Shown one piece after another: positions 16,821 to 24,961 of a DNA stretch of 49,531 nucleotides. Source of the DNA: Clostridia bacterium. GTDB lineage: Bacteria > Bacillota > Clostridia > Oscillospirales > CAG-272. The stretch is from contig JAFULC010000032.1 in NCBI GenBank assembly GCA_017483305.1, positions 1 through 49,531 on the forward strand, written 5' to 3'. The first letter of the stretch is position 1. Every line of letters starts with the position of its first letter. The translations under genes and the position numbers were made by a program. The notes under the pieces were generated by a model, which did not search any database, was not told the origin of the DNA, and saw only the letters and a list, made by a program, of their open reading frames with translations.

Positions 16821-18239
16821 ATGGCAAAGGCAAATATGAGTCTTACAAGAAACGCTATGCCTACGCAGGACGCACAGGTACGCGCTCACAATTTCGATGA
16901 GGTTGCTCTCGGTTACACCGAGGAAATGGCAATCGACGAGGCTATGAGATGTCTCAACTGCAAGAATATGCCTTGCGTTAACGGATGCCCCGTTAAGATC
17001 CACATCCCCGAGTTCATCAGCAAGATCAAGGAGGGTGATTTCGAGGGAGCATATCAGATTATTTCCAAGTCCTCCTCTCTCCCCGCAGTTTGCGGCCGTG
17101 TATGTCCTCAGGAGGTACAGTGCGAATCCAAGTGCGTAAGAGGTATCAAGGGCGAGTCCGTTGGTATCGGTCGTCTTGAGCGTTTTGTTGCTGACTGGCA
17201 CAATACATATTGCACCGAGGCTCCCGTTCGTCCCGAAAGCAACGGTCACAGAGTTGCTATCGTTGGTTCCGGTCCTTCCGGACTTACCTGCGCGGGCGAC
17301 CTTGCAAAGAAGGGCTATGAAGTAACCGTTTACGAGGCACTTCATACCGCAGGCGGAGTTCTTGTTTACGGTATTCCCGAGTTCCGTCTTCCCAAGAAGA
17401 TCGTTGCTAAAGAGGTTGAAACCCTCGAGAAGCTTGGCGTTAATGTTGAGACCAACGTCGTTATCGGTAAGACTCTTACCATTGACGAGCTCTTCGAGAT
17501 GGGATATGAGGCTGTATTCGTAGGAAGCGGTGCAGGTCTTCCCAACTTTATGGGTATTCCCGGTGAGTCCTACAAGGGTGTTTACTCGGCTAACGAGTTC
17601 CTCACCAGAAGCAATCTTATGAAGGCTTATCTTGACAATCCCGATACCCCCATCATGAAGGGTGGTAACGTTGCGATCGTTGGCGGCGGTAACGTTGCAA
17701 TGGACGCTGCAAGAACCGCTCTCCGTCTTGGTGCTGAGCACGTGTACATCGTTTACCGTCGTTCCATGGACGAGCTTCCCGCACGTAAGGAGGAGGTCGA
17801 GCATGCAGAGGAGGAGGGAATCGAGTTCCGTCTTCTTTGCAACCCCACCGAGATCATCGGCTACAACAATCCCGAGGATCCTCGCGATCCCAAAAACGGC
17901 TTCGTTACCGGCATTAAGTGCGTAAAGATGGAGCTTGGTGAGCCCGACGCAAAGGGTCGTCGCCGTCCTGTTGCTATTCCTAACAGCGAGTTTGAGATTC
18001 CCGTAGACACCGTTGTTATCTCCATCGGTACATCTCCTAACCCCCTTATCAAGTCCACCACCGAGGGACTTGAGGTTAACGACCACGGTGGTATCATCGT
18101 AAACGAGGACGGTCTGTCCTCCCGTACTGCGGTTTATGCAGGCGGTGACGTTGTTACCGGTGCGGCTACAGTTATCTCCGCTATGGGCGCGGGTAAGACT
18201 GCTGCTAAGGCTATCGACGAATATCTTTCAAATAAGTAA
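16821..18239 (+). CDS. nfnB: NADPH-binding large subunit of the ferredoxin:NADP+ transhydrogenase (GltD-like)
   Basis: A 472-residue member of the glutamate-synthase small-subunit family. Two [4Fe-4S]-ligating cysteine groups open the protein: CLNCKNMPCVNGCP near residues 44-57 and CGRVCPQEVQCESKC near 93-107. A first dinucleotide fold binds FAD (VAIVGSGPSGLTCAGDLAKK near 143-162) and a second binds NADPH (VAIVGGGNVAMDAARTALRL near 284-303). With the adjacent NfnA this forms the NfnAB bifurcating transhydrogenase, a typical NADPH source in clostridia. The start overlaps closely with the nfnA stop (one base between), indicating translational coupling. Because no large GltB subunit is adjacent, NfnB is preferred over glutamate synthase. 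Confidence 0.9.
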   Translation: MAKANMSLTRNAMPTQDAQVRAHNFDEVALGYTEEMAIDEAMRCLNCKNMPCVNGCPVKIHIPEFISKIKEGDFEGAYQIISKSSSLPAVCGRVCPQEVQCESKCVRGIKGESVGIGRLERFVADWHNTYCTEAPVRPESNGHRVAIVGSGPSGLTCAGDLAKKGYEVTVYEALHTAGGVLVYGIPEFRLPKKIVAKEVETLEKLGVNVETNVVIGKTLTIDELFEMGYEAVFVGSGAGLPNFMGIPGESYKGVYSANEFLTRSNLMKAYLDNPDTPIMKGGNVAIVGGGNVAMDAARTALRLGAEHVYIVYRRSMDELPARKEEVEHAEEEGIEFRLLCNPTEIIGYNNPEDPRDPKNGFVTGIKCVKMELGEPDAKGRRRPVAIPNSEFEIPVDTVVISIGTSPNPLIKSTTEGLEVNDHGGIIVNEDGLSSRTAVYAGGDVVTGAATVISAMGAGKTAAKAIDEYLSNK

Positions 18240-18252
18240 TTATTGAATACAT

Positions 18253-18285
18253 AAAAAGACCTTCTCACACGAGAAGGTCTTTTTT
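18253..18285 (+). terminator. Terminator of nfnAB, probably bidirectional
   Basis: AAAAAGACCTTCTC (18253-18266) pairs with GAGAAGGTCTTTTT (18271-18284) around an ACAC loop. It lies between convergent genes. Confidence 0.9.
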
Positions 18286-18296
18286 GCTGTTTAAAA

Positions 18297-20012
18297 TTAT
18301 TCTATCGTCAGATCTTTCAAATAGATCGTATTGCCCGCAGGTATAACGAATGCAAATTCAGTGCAGCTTTCACCCAATGATGAGATATCTACTGTAAAGG
18401 TCTGCCATTCGCCGTATTTCAGCTGACAGCTTTCAAGTGAGGATGCAGAATCGTAATCTATATATCCGTCAACCTGTCCATCTGCCCCCGAGGGCTCTAT
18501 TTCATTAGGCTTGACACGGATAGCAAGCTCACCCATACCGCCAAGCTTCTGATTTGAGGTTTCGGGAAGATAGACTGTAAACGTAAATGTGCTTTTATTT
18601 TTCAAGAGCTCGACGTTGACGTACAATTTTCCTTGCGAGTCGGCTATGACCTCGTATGCTGTGGTATCATCTTCAAAATACACACCTGTTATTGATACGC
18701 CTGTCTGTGCCGTAAGATCCTTACCCTTCTGCAAGCCGTTAACTGCGACCTCGGGTCTCAAAATATCATTCCAATCAATATTTCCGCCAGCATTTTCACA
18801 ATAATAAATATGAGGATTTACTATCGATCCGTCGCTTGCAAGATTAAATACCGAGCCACCTATCCAGGGGGTATTACTTGAGTTATCTGAAACAACTATA
18901 TTTCCATATTTATCAATATAGTTGGATCTGTCATAGGTTGAGGTCTTCATTCCGTATTGCAACCGTACGCCGTTATAAACGATGCTTGCACTGTTGGCAT
19001 GCTCGTGACCGACAAATACGGAATCGAATCCATATCTCAGTATTGTTTTCCAGACCGTAAGGTCGCCGTCCCAAGGACCCTTCATGACAGAACCGATATA
19101 ACCGAAATCACCCTCTTGTTTGTCCTCGTAATAATCTATGAAAATATGATCTGTTCCGTCGGTATTATACTTTTTGAACGCCTCTCCAAACATTGATATC
19201 TGGATATGGAACGCCATTGAATACTTAGTATCCGGTGAAACGTCGTGAATATTGCCTACTACTTCCTTATACCATTTGATCTGATCCTTGCCAAAGCCCG
19301 GGGAGGTCTTGGTGTGACCGTTTGCAAGCGACTCCTGACTTGCATTTCCACAACCGTTACTGTCAAGCATAAAGAATACTCTTGTCAGCTTGCCGCCCTG
19401 CTCGATTCCGACGGTATAATTGCCGTTACCTGTCAGATCTCTTTGCAAAAACAGACAATGCTCGGCATTTTCAAATTGCTCGCACTGCCAATCAACACCC
19501 ATCTTGCTCTCGTTATCGTGATTTCCGAATACAGGCGCCCACGGTATTCCGAAGCTCTCGAAAAATTCGATTATTTCAAGCAGATTTTCACCGTTGTCGT
19601 CAAACTCGCCGTAAACTATATCTCCTGTCAGGATAATGAGGTCAGGATTTGTGTTTTCGATTATTTCGCGAAGATAATCATAGCAGCGAATATCTTTTTT
19701 GTCAGGTGACCATATATCCTTACCTATGCTACTCAATCTGTCCTCTGTACGACACTGAGACGAATCGATTATTTGCGGATCAGTAAGCTGAAGAATGACC
19801 GCCTCGCGATCCTCGGGAACGCTTACTACAAAATCTACGTAATCTGAAAAGTTTATCGTTTCCATTTCTTCTTCCGTGGTTTCTTCTGTAGTTTCATCAA
19901 AAACTGTCGTTTCATCGTTGCCGGACTCTATTTCATTAGCCGGAGAGTCATTACAAGCAAATAAACAGATTACAAATAATGATAGCAGAGCTACGAGAAT
20001 GATTTTTTTCAT
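18297..20012 (-). CDS. Metallophosphoesterase lipoprotein with C-terminal beta-sandwich extension
   Basis: A 571-residue lipoprotein: signal peptide with lipobox cysteine C20 (LFAC), then a Thr/Glu/Asp-rich linker (about residues 30-52). The calcineurin-like phosphoesterase core shows LQLTDPQ (metal Asp, and Gln where His is usual), ILTGDIVYGEFDD, VFGNHDNESK, MAFHIQ and FVGHEHANS in order. The substrate is unknown; extracellular phosphomonoester or phosphodiester release is the family expectation. Compared with its neighbour, it has about 140 extra C-terminal residues that look like a carbohydrate-binding-type beta-sandwich ending in YLKDLTIE. AGAGAGG is well placed before ATG 20012. It is 80 bases downstream of its paralog and is probably read through from it. 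Confidence 0.85.
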   Translation of the reverse strand: MKKIILVALLSLFVICLFACNDSPANEIESGNDETTVFDETTEETTEEEMETINFSDYVDFVVSVPEDREAVILQLTDPQIIDSSQCRTEDRLSSIGKDIWSPDKKDIRCYDYLREIIENTNPDLIILTGDIVYGEFDDNGENLLEIIEFFESFGIPWAPVFGNHDNESKMGVDWQCEQFENAEHCLFLQRDLTGNGNYTVGIEQGGKLTRVFFMLDSNGCGNASQESLANGHTKTSPGFGKDQIKWYKEVVGNIHDVSPDTKYSMAFHIQISMFGEAFKKYNTDGTDHIFIDYYEDKQEGDFGYIGSVMKGPWDGDLTVWKTILRYGFDSVFVGHEHANSASIVYNGVRLQYGMKTSTYDRSNYIDKYGNIVVSDNSSNTPWIGGSVFNLASDGSIVNPHIYYCENAGGNIDWNDILRPEVAVNGLQKGKDLTAQTGVSITGVYFEDDTTAYEVIADSQGKLYVNVELLKNKSTFTFTVYLPETSNQKLGGMGELAIRVKPNEIEPSGADGQVDGYIDYDSASSLESCQLKYGEWQTFTVDISSLGESCTEFAFVIPAGNTIYLKDLTIE

Positions 20013-20092
20013 TTTTGTTGCCTCTCTGTGTAATTTACATATTGTGAATACGCTTTACAAACGTCACTAATATATATTTAGGAATGGAAGAC

Positions 20093-21388
20093 TTAATTCT
20101 TGCCGTAAATGCTGTCCCAATCTATATTGTCATCAACGTTCTTGCAATAATAAATATGAGGATCTACTATATTTCCTTCGCTGTCAAGATTGAATACAGA
20201 ACCGCCTACCCAAGGCTTTCCGGTTTCGGAGTAAACTGTATCTTCAATTGTTCCGTTGGGGCTTACGTGATTAAGATTGTCATAAGCCGTACTCTTCATA
20301 CCAAACTGAAGTCTGATACCTTCATAAACGATACTCGCACTGTTTGCGTGCTCGTGTCCTACAAAAACAGAGTCAACCCCATATCTCTTCAAATCGTTCC
20401 ATATGCTTTTATCTGCGTCAAATCCCGAATAGTACTTATGTATGTATCCAAAATCTCCGTCTTTCTTATTTTCGGCGTAGTCGATAAACACCTTGTTGTT
20501 AGAGCCTTCGGTATATTGTGCAAAGGCCTCGCCGAATACGTTAAGCTGAATATGGAATGCAAATGAAATTTTTGTATCAGACGATTTTCTCTTAATATCC
20601 TTCATAGTTTGGGTATACCATTTGATCTGATCCTTGCCAAAGCCTATCTCTCTCTTGGTATGACCGTTAGCTAAGCTTTCCTCACTGGCATTTCCAACAC
20701 CGTTTGAGTCAAGCATGAAGAATACTCTTGTCAGCTTTCCGCCCTGCTCGATTCCAACGGTATAGTTACCGTTACCGGTTAATTCTCTCTGAATGAAGAG
20801 ACAGTTTTCGGCATTTTCAAACTGTTCACTCTGCCAATCGGCACCCATCTTACTTTCGTTATCATGGTTACCGAAAACGGGAGCCCAGGGAATATTGAAG
20901 CTTTCCATAAATTCTACGAATTCAAGAAGACTCTTTCCGCTATCATCAAATTCGCCGTAAATAATGTCTCCCGTCAAAATAATGAGATCGGGATTTGTAT
21001 TTTCAATTATTTCGCGAAGATAATCATAGCATCTTTCATTCTTCTTGTCCTCGCCCCAAAGCTGGGGAAGGAGACCGCCAAGACGGTCGGGTGTTCTTGC
21101 CTGAGAAGAATCAATGATCTGAGTGTCGGTGAGCTGAAGAATTACAGGCTGGCGATCCTCGGGAACGCTTACTACAAAATCTACAAGCTCAAGGGCGGGA
21201 TTGGTGGTCTCTGCCTCGGTGGTCTCTTCCTCGGTTATTTCTTCTGTGGTTTCTTCAGAAGTAGTATAGTCAACCGTTTCTTCAGCCTCTGTTGTCTCGG
21301 TTTCTGCCGTTTGTGTTCCGTTGCACGAGATTAAAAAAAGTGCAAGAAGTAAAAACAAGGATGCAAGTATGATTTTTGAAAACTTCAT
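20093..21388 (-). CDS. Metallophosphoesterase lipoprotein, paralog of the downstream gene
   Basis: The 431-residue product has a lipoprotein signal peptide with C22 (LISC) and a linker rich in ETTEE units (about residues 25-65). The phosphoesterase motifs are the same as in the neighbour: LQLTDTQ, ILTGDIIYGEFDD, VFGNHDNESK, FAFHIQ, FVGHEHANS. Large blocks between the motifs are near-identical, so the pair arose by tandem duplication; this copy stops just after the catalytic domain. The start is set at ATG 21388 because it begins the signal peptide and has AGAGAGG seven bases before it; an upstream in-frame ATG at 21430 would break the signal peptide. The promoter is at 21421-21449. Confidence 0.87.
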   Translation of the reverse strand: MKFSKIILASLFLLLALFLISCNGTQTAETETTEAEETVDYTTSEETTEEITEEETTEAETTNPALELVDFVVSVPEDRQPVILQLTDTQIIDSSQARTPDRLGGLLPQLWGEDKKNERCYDYLREIIENTNPDLIILTGDIIYGEFDDSGKSLLEFVEFMESFNIPWAPVFGNHDNESKMGADWQSEQFENAENCLFIQRELTGNGNYTVGIEQGGKLTRVFFMLDSNGVGNASEESLANGHTKREIGFGKDQIKWYTQTMKDIKRKSSDTKISFAFHIQLNVFGEAFAQYTEGSNNKVFIDYAENKKDGDFGYIHKYYSGFDADKSIWNDLKRYGVDSVFVGHEHANSASIVYEGIRLQFGMKSTAYDNLNHVSPNGTIEDTVYSETGKPWVGGSVFNLDSEGNIVDPHIYYCKNVDDNIDWDSIYGKN

Positions 21389-21420
21389 AGGAGTACCTCT
21401 CTTATGTTTTCTATATTTAG

Positions 21421-21449
21421 ATAATAACATAGGGCAGGGGATTTGTCAA
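21421..21449 (-). promoter_or_regulatory. Promoter of the metallophosphoesterase pair
   Basis: Minus strand TTGACA (21449-21444), 17-base spacer, TATTAT (21426-21421). Confidence 0.75.
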
Positions 21450-21483
21450 TATAAATATCTGTAAAAATTATGTACACACAAAA

Positions 21484-21822
21484 GGTGAGGACGGGATTCG
21501 AACCTTTAACTGAATTTGCGTGGCAAATTCAGTTGTGGGAGTTCTCTTGACTCTCGTGGTATGAAAAAAACCCATACCACGAATGTGGTATTTAAAGGTG
21601 AGGACGGGATTCGAACCTTTAACTGAATTTGCGCGGCAAATTCAGTTGTGGGAGTTCTCTTGACTCTCGTGGCATGCAAAAAACCCATACCACGAATGTG
21701 GTATTTAAAGGTGAGGACGGGATTCGAACCTTTAACTGAATTTGCGCGGCAAATTCAGTTGTGGGAGTTCTCTTGACTCTCGTGGCATGCAAAAAACCCA
21801 TACCACGAATGTGGTATGGGTT
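21484..21822 (-). repeat. Three tandem 113-bp repeats with a tRNA T-arm-like segment and terminator hairpin
   Basis: Units begin at 21484, 21597 and 21710, an exact 113-base period with only a few differences between copies. Read on the minus strand each unit contains GAGAGTCAAGAGAACTC, an 11-bp perfect hairpin (AACTGAATTTG / CAAATTCAGTT, for example 21760-21750 with 21744-21734), GGTTCGAATCCCGTCCTCACC that resembles a tRNA T-arm and 3' acceptor strand, and a hairpin ATACCAC/GTGGTAT leading to GGGTTTTTT. There is no matching 5' tRNA half, so these are not intact tRNA genes. The array is directly downstream of tRNA-Arg. Confidence 0.9.
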
Positions 21823-21826
21823 TTTT
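21791..21826 (-). terminator. Terminator of tRNA-Arg
   Basis: AAAAAACCCATACCAC (21791-21806) and GTGGTATGGGTTTTTT (21811-21826) form a perfect 16-bp hairpin with a GAAT/ATTC loop. Partial copies of the same hairpin occur at the end of each tandem repeat. Confidence 0.88.
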
Positions 21827-21902
21827 GGCGTGCCATGAGGGATTCGAACCCCCGACCTTTTGGTTCGTAGCCAAACACTCTATCCGGCTGAGCTAATGGC
21901 AC
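21826..21902 (-). tRNA. tRNA-Arg(ACG), CCA encoded
   Basis: On the minus strand: acceptor GTGCCAT/ATGGCAC, D-arm GCTC/GAGT, anticodon stem TTTGG/CCAAA around loop CTACGAA (anticodon ACG, read as ICG), variable AGGTC, T-arm GGGGG TTCGAAT CCCTC, discriminator G and an encoded CCA. The A of CCA is the first base of the terminator's A-run. Confidence 0.95.
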
Positions 21903-21993
21903 ATATTTTTGCCGTACCCATATATTATATCACATTTTTACCTTTTGTCAATAGTTTTTAGGAAAAAATTTTGATTTTTTTGTAAAAAAAGTA

Positions 21994-22022
21994 TTGACAA
22001 CGATATTCCGTTGTGATATAAT
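21994..22022 (+). promoter_or_regulatory. Consensus promoter of rpmG-secE-nusG-rplK-rplA
   Basis: TTGACA (21994-21999) and TATAAT (22017-22022), 17-base spacer. It leaves a leader of about 120 bases with a small GACCG/CGGTC hairpin at 22102-22117. Confidence 0.9.
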
Positions 22023-22148
22023 GGTTCTACCTCTGCAAAGGGCTTTTTTGTTGTGCCCTGCGCGCAAAAGGACATGCAGGCTCTTCAGAGGGAGGTACAC
22101 AGACCGTTTTTGCGGTCAAATAAAATTCAAATGGGAGGTGCCGAAATC

Positions 22149-22310
22149 ATGGCTAATGATGCAAGAGTCAAGGTTACTCTCGTATGCACTGAGTGCAAGC
22201 AGAGAAACTACGACACAAAGAAAAACAAGAAGAATGATCCGGACAGGCTCGAACTTAAGAAACACTGTAAGTTCTGCCGCAAGCACACTCTTCACAAAGA
22301 GTCCAAGTGA
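22149..22310 (+). CDS. rpmG: Ribosomal protein L33, zinc-binding type
   Basis: A 53-residue 50S subunit protein with the zinc-ribbon cysteine pairs CTEC (13-16) and CKFC (40-43), the C+ form of L33. The central [21 protein letters not shown] matches the family. The start is ATG 22149 because GGGAGG at 22133-22138 lies ten bases upstream; a longer in-frame reading from 22053 would lie inside the transcript leader. L33 followed by secE and nusG is a common arrangement in Firmicutes and supports the call. The secE start is 14 bases beyond its stop. Confidence 0.96.
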   Translation: MANDARVKVTLVCTECKQRNYDTKKNKKNDPDRLELKKHCKFCRKHTLHKESK

Positions 22311-22324
22311 TCGGGAGGATTAAG

Positions 22325-22873
22325 ATGACTGTCACGAATAAAAGAAGTCTTATCGCTCTTCTCCTGACCGTTGTGCTTATCGTATCTCTCTTTACCGTAA
22401 GCGTTTCCGCAACCGACGTTGATTCCACTACTGCTGAGGAAACTACCGCTGTTGAAGAAACAACTGCTTCCGACGAAACCACGGCTACTGACGAAACTAC
22501 TGCTTCTGACGAGACCACCGCTTCGGATGAGACCACTTCTTCAAGTGAGACCACCAAGGAAGAGGAGACCACAGGTAAGAAAGAGGATACAAAGGCTGTA
22601 AAGGCAACTAAGAAGGCTCTCTTGATCAACGGTATTATAATTGGTGTTATAATCATTATCGCCGTTGCTCTTATCATTAAGTTCCGCGAAAAGCTTGGAG
22701 CGTTCCTTCGTTCCGTAAAGAGCGAGCTTAAGAAGATCGTCTGGACTTCCAAGTCTCAGACTCGCAAGAGCTTCCTCGTTGTAGTGGTTGTTGCTATTGC
22801 TGTTGCTCTTCTGCTCTTCATAGTAAACACCGCTTTCTCCAACGGTATCAGTATGCTCGCTGATCTCTTCTAA
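22325..22873 (+). CDS. secE: Preprotein translocase subunit SecE with long acidic Thr-rich extracytoplasmic loop
   Basis: SecE is the clamp subunit of SecYEG. The conserved core lies at the C-terminus: an amphipathic segment FLRSVKSELKKIVW (127-140), then TSKSQTRKS and the last membrane helix (about 150-170). Ahead of it come an N-terminal hydrophobic helix (8-28), an acidic, Thr-rich tract (30-88) with repeated ETTASD units, and a second helix (98-118). Firmicute SecE is normally about 60-75 residues with one helix; at 182 residues this is unusual. The topology is consistent with a three-helix SecE such as that of E. coli but with a large inserted outside loop. GGGAGG precedes ATG 22325. Its position before nusG makes the identity firm. 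Confidence 0.92.
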   Translation: MTVTNKRSLIALLLTVVLIVSLFTVSVSATDVDSTTAEETTAVEETTASDETTATDETTASDETTASDETTSSSETTKEEETTGKKEDTKAVKATKKALLINGIIIGVIIIIAVALIIKFREKLGAFLRSVKSELKKIVWTSKSQTRKSFLVVVVVAIAVALLLFIVNTAFSNGISMLADLF

Positions 22874-22891
22874 TTCAGTGGAGATTTAGAT

Positions 22892-23446
22892 ATGAGTGAT
22901 ATCGATAAAATGAACGTAGGCCTGAAGTGGTACGTTGCGCACACCTACTCGGGTTATGAAAACAAGGTAAAGGTTAACCTTGAAAAGATCGTTGAAAACC
23001 GCGGACTCGGTAATCTTATTTACGATATAAAGGTTCCCGTTGAAACGATCATTGAAAAGGACGGCGACAAGGAAAAGGTACAAGAGGTAAAGATTTTCCC
23101 CAGCTACGTTTTCGTTAAAATGATAATGACCGACGAAAGCTGGCACGCTGTCAGAAATATTACCGGCGTTACCGGTTTCGTAGGACCCGGATCTCGCCCC
23201 ACACCTCTTTCCGACCAGGAGGTTCTTGATATTAATCTTGAAAGTCCTGAGGAAACGAAGGTTCAGCTTAGCTTTAAGGTTGGCGATGAGGTATCCGTTA
23301 TCAACGGTCTGTTTGAAGGCTACGACGGAGTCGTTCAGTCTATTACAGAGGATCTCAAGGTCGCTACCGTACTTGTTAAGCGCGGACGCAGAGATATGCC
23401 CGTCGAAATCGACACCGATATGCTTAAGCTCAAAACACAAAACTGA
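22892..23446 (+). CDS. nusG: Transcription termination/antitermination factor NusG
   Basis: NusG binds the RNA polymerase clamp and couples transcription with Rho, translation or pausing. The 184-residue protein has the NGN domain (LKWYVAHTYSGYENKVKVNL near residues 11-30; FPSYVFVKMIMTDESWHAVRN near 70-90; GFVGPGSRPTPLSDQEV near 96-112) and a C-terminal KOW domain (FKVGDEVSVINGLFEGYDG near 129-147). It follows secE by 18 bases in the same operon. A structured leader separates it from rplK. Confidence 0.97.
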   Translation: MSDIDKMNVGLKWYVAHTYSGYENKVKVNLEKIVENRGLGNLIYDIKVPVETIIEKDGDKEKVQEVKIFPSYVFVKMIMTDESWHAVRNITGVTGFVGPGSRPTPLSDQEVLDINLESPEETKVQLSFKVGDEVSVINGLFEGYDGVVQSITEDLKVATVLVKRGRRDMPVEIDTDMLKLKTQN

Positions 23447-23480
23447 TCTTTCTTTTGTTGTTTCTTTTTAAAGATAACAG

Positions 23481-23545
23481 CCGTCGTTGAAACGACGTAA
23501 GTGGGAGGGAGAAAAATTTTGAATTCTCCCGCACAAGTACCACAT
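23481..23545 (+). promoter_or_regulatory. Structured leader of rplK (possible ribosomal-protein autoregulatory site)
   Basis: Two adjacent hairpins lie in the nusG-rplK gap: CGTCGT/ACGACG (23482-23487, 23492-23497) with a TGAA loop, and GTGGGAG (23501-23507) pairing with CTCCCGCAC (23526-23534). They precede the GGAGG ribosome binding site of rplK. L1 or L11 autoregulation at this position is known in other bacteria; here it is inference. Confidence 0.45.
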
Positions 23546-23561
23546 TGGAGGTTAATTTATT

Positions 23562-23987
23562 ATGGCAAAGAAAATAATGGGTTACATTAAGCTGCAGCTC
23601 CCCGCAGGTAAGGCTACTCCTCAGCCTCCCGTCGGTCCTGCTCTCGGTCAGTATGGAGTTGCAATTCCCGTATTTACAAAAGAATTTAACGAGAGAACAA
23701 AGAACGACATCGGTCTTATTATCCCTGTCGTAATCACGGTTTACGCTGACCGTTCCTTCACTTTTATCACTAAGACTCCCCCTGCAGCAGTTCTTATCAA
23801 GAAGGCAGCAGGAATCGAATCCGGCTCCGCTAAGCCCAACAAGGACAAGGTGGCTAAGATCACCAAGGAGCAGGTAAGAAAGATCGCAGAAACCAAGATG
23901 CCTGACCTCAACGCAGGTTCTATCGAGGCTGCTATGAGCATGGTTGCAGGAACCGCTCGTTCTATGGGCGTTCTTGTAGAAGACTAA
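23562..23987 (+). CDS. rplK: Ribosomal protein L11
   Basis: L11 forms the GTPase-associated centre with 23S rRNA and is needed for stringent-response sensing. The 141-residue product has the family hallmarks [23 protein letters not shown] (residues 7-29), [20 protein letters not shown] and [17 protein letters not shown], and ends with the rRNA-binding domain [25 protein letters not shown] lies upstream of ATG 23562. It is followed by rplA 18 bases later. Confidence 0.98.
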   Translation: MAKKIMGYIKLQLPAGKATPQPPVGPALGQYGVAIPVFTKEFNERTKNDIGLIIPVVITVYADRSFTFITKTPPAAVLIKKAAGIESGSAKPNKDKVAKITKEQVRKIAETKMPDLNAGSIEAAMSMVAGTARSMGVLVED

Positions 23988-24005
23988 TTTGGGAGGTAAG
24001 TAATA

Positions 24006-24692
24006 ATGGGTAAGAAATATACAGACAGCGTAAAGCTGATTGAAAAGAACAGACTTTACGATCCTTCCGAGGCTCTTAGTCTTGTTTGCCAGACATCTAA
24101 GGCAAAGTTTGATGAAACTATTGAAGTACACGTTCGTCTCGGCGTTGACTCCCGTCACGCAGACCAGCAGGTCAGAGGCGCAGTTGTTCTCCCCAACGGT
24201 ACGGGTAAGACCTTGAAGGTTCTCGTTTTCGCTAAGGGCGACAACGTTCAGAAGGCTCTCGACGCAGGCGCAGACTATGCAGGCGGTCCTGAGTATGCTG
24301 AAAAGATCCAGCAGGAAAACTGGTTCGATTTCGACGTAGTTATCGCTTCTCCCGATATGATGGGTGTTATCGGTCGTCTTGGTAAGGTGCTCGGTCCTAA
24401 GGGACTTATGCCTTCTCCTAAGGCAGGTACTGTTACTCCCGACGTTGCTAAGGCTGTTTCTGAGGCTAAGGCAGGTAAGATCGAGTACAGACTTGATAAG
24501 ACCAACATTATCCACTGTCCTATCGGTAAGGCTTCCTTCGGTGAGGCTAAGCTCCAGGAGAACTTCGATACTCTTCTCGGCGCTATCATCAAGGCTAAGC
24601 CCGCAGCTGCAAAGGGTCAGTATATCAAGAGCTGCGTAGTAGCTTCTACTATGGGCCCCGGTATCAAGATCAACCAGAGCAAGCTCAGCTGA
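24006..24692 (+). CDS. rplA: Ribosomal protein L1
   Basis: L1 forms the mobile L1 stalk near the ribosomal E site and in many bacteria represses its own operon. The 228-residue protein has [20 protein letters not shown] near residues 35-54, [19 protein letters not shown] near 61-79, [21 protein letters not shown] near 118-138 and [12 protein letters not shown] at the end. GGGAGG precedes it. A terminator follows directly, so the operon stops here without rplJ, rplL or rpoBC, which usually follow in Firmicutes. Confidence 0.98.
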   Translation: MGKKYTDSVKLIEKNRLYDPSEALSLVCQTSKAKFDETIEVHVRLGVDSRHADQQVRGAVVLPNGTGKTLKVLVFAKGDNVQKALDAGADYAGGPEYAEKIQQENWFDFDVVIASPDMMGVIGRLGKVLGPKGLMPSPKAGTVTPDVAKAVSEAKAGKIEYRLDKTNIIHCPIGKASFGEAKLQENFDTLLGAIIKAKPAAAKGQYIKSCVVASTMGPGIKINQSKLS

Positions 24693-24713
24693 TAAGTTGA
24701 TAATCAATTTAAT

Positions 24714-24756
24714 AAAAGACACCTTAAAATCTTGGATTTTAGGGTGTCTTTTTTCG
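24714..24756 (+). terminator. Terminator of the rpmG-rplA operon
   Basis: AAAGACACC and AAAAT on the 5' side (24715-24730) pair with ATTTT and GGTGTCTTT on the 3' side (24736-24752), followed by a T-run. Confidence 0.9.
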
Positions 24757-24858
24757 TTTTTAACACTATTTTTGCTACGATAAATGTTAAAAAAATGTAA
24801 ATTTTTAAAAATCCTTTATTTATAAGGAAAATTTCAACTTTAATGAGACGGTTTTCTA

Positions 24859-24887
24859 TTGAAAAACGCAAAAAAATGTGATATAAT
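24859..24887 (+). promoter_or_regulatory. dnaA promoter
   Basis: TTGAAA (24859-24864) and TATAAT (24882-24887), 17-base spacer, about 75 bases before dnaA. An almost pure A/T tract (24892-24928) follows and could be an unwinding element. Confidence 0.7.
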
Positions 24888-24961
24888 TGTGGTATATATT
24901 ATATTAATATTATAATTATATAGATTATGGTTCAAAAAATATTAAGAAAGGATTTCTGTAT

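Noticed and set aside
21506-21801. Two repeated 60-residue open frames in the tandem array
   Set aside because: They are products of the repeat period and run through terminator hairpins and the tRNA-like segment.
21484-21822. CRISPR array
   Set aside because: The 113-base units are contiguous near-identical copies with no unique spacers, and there are no cas genes.
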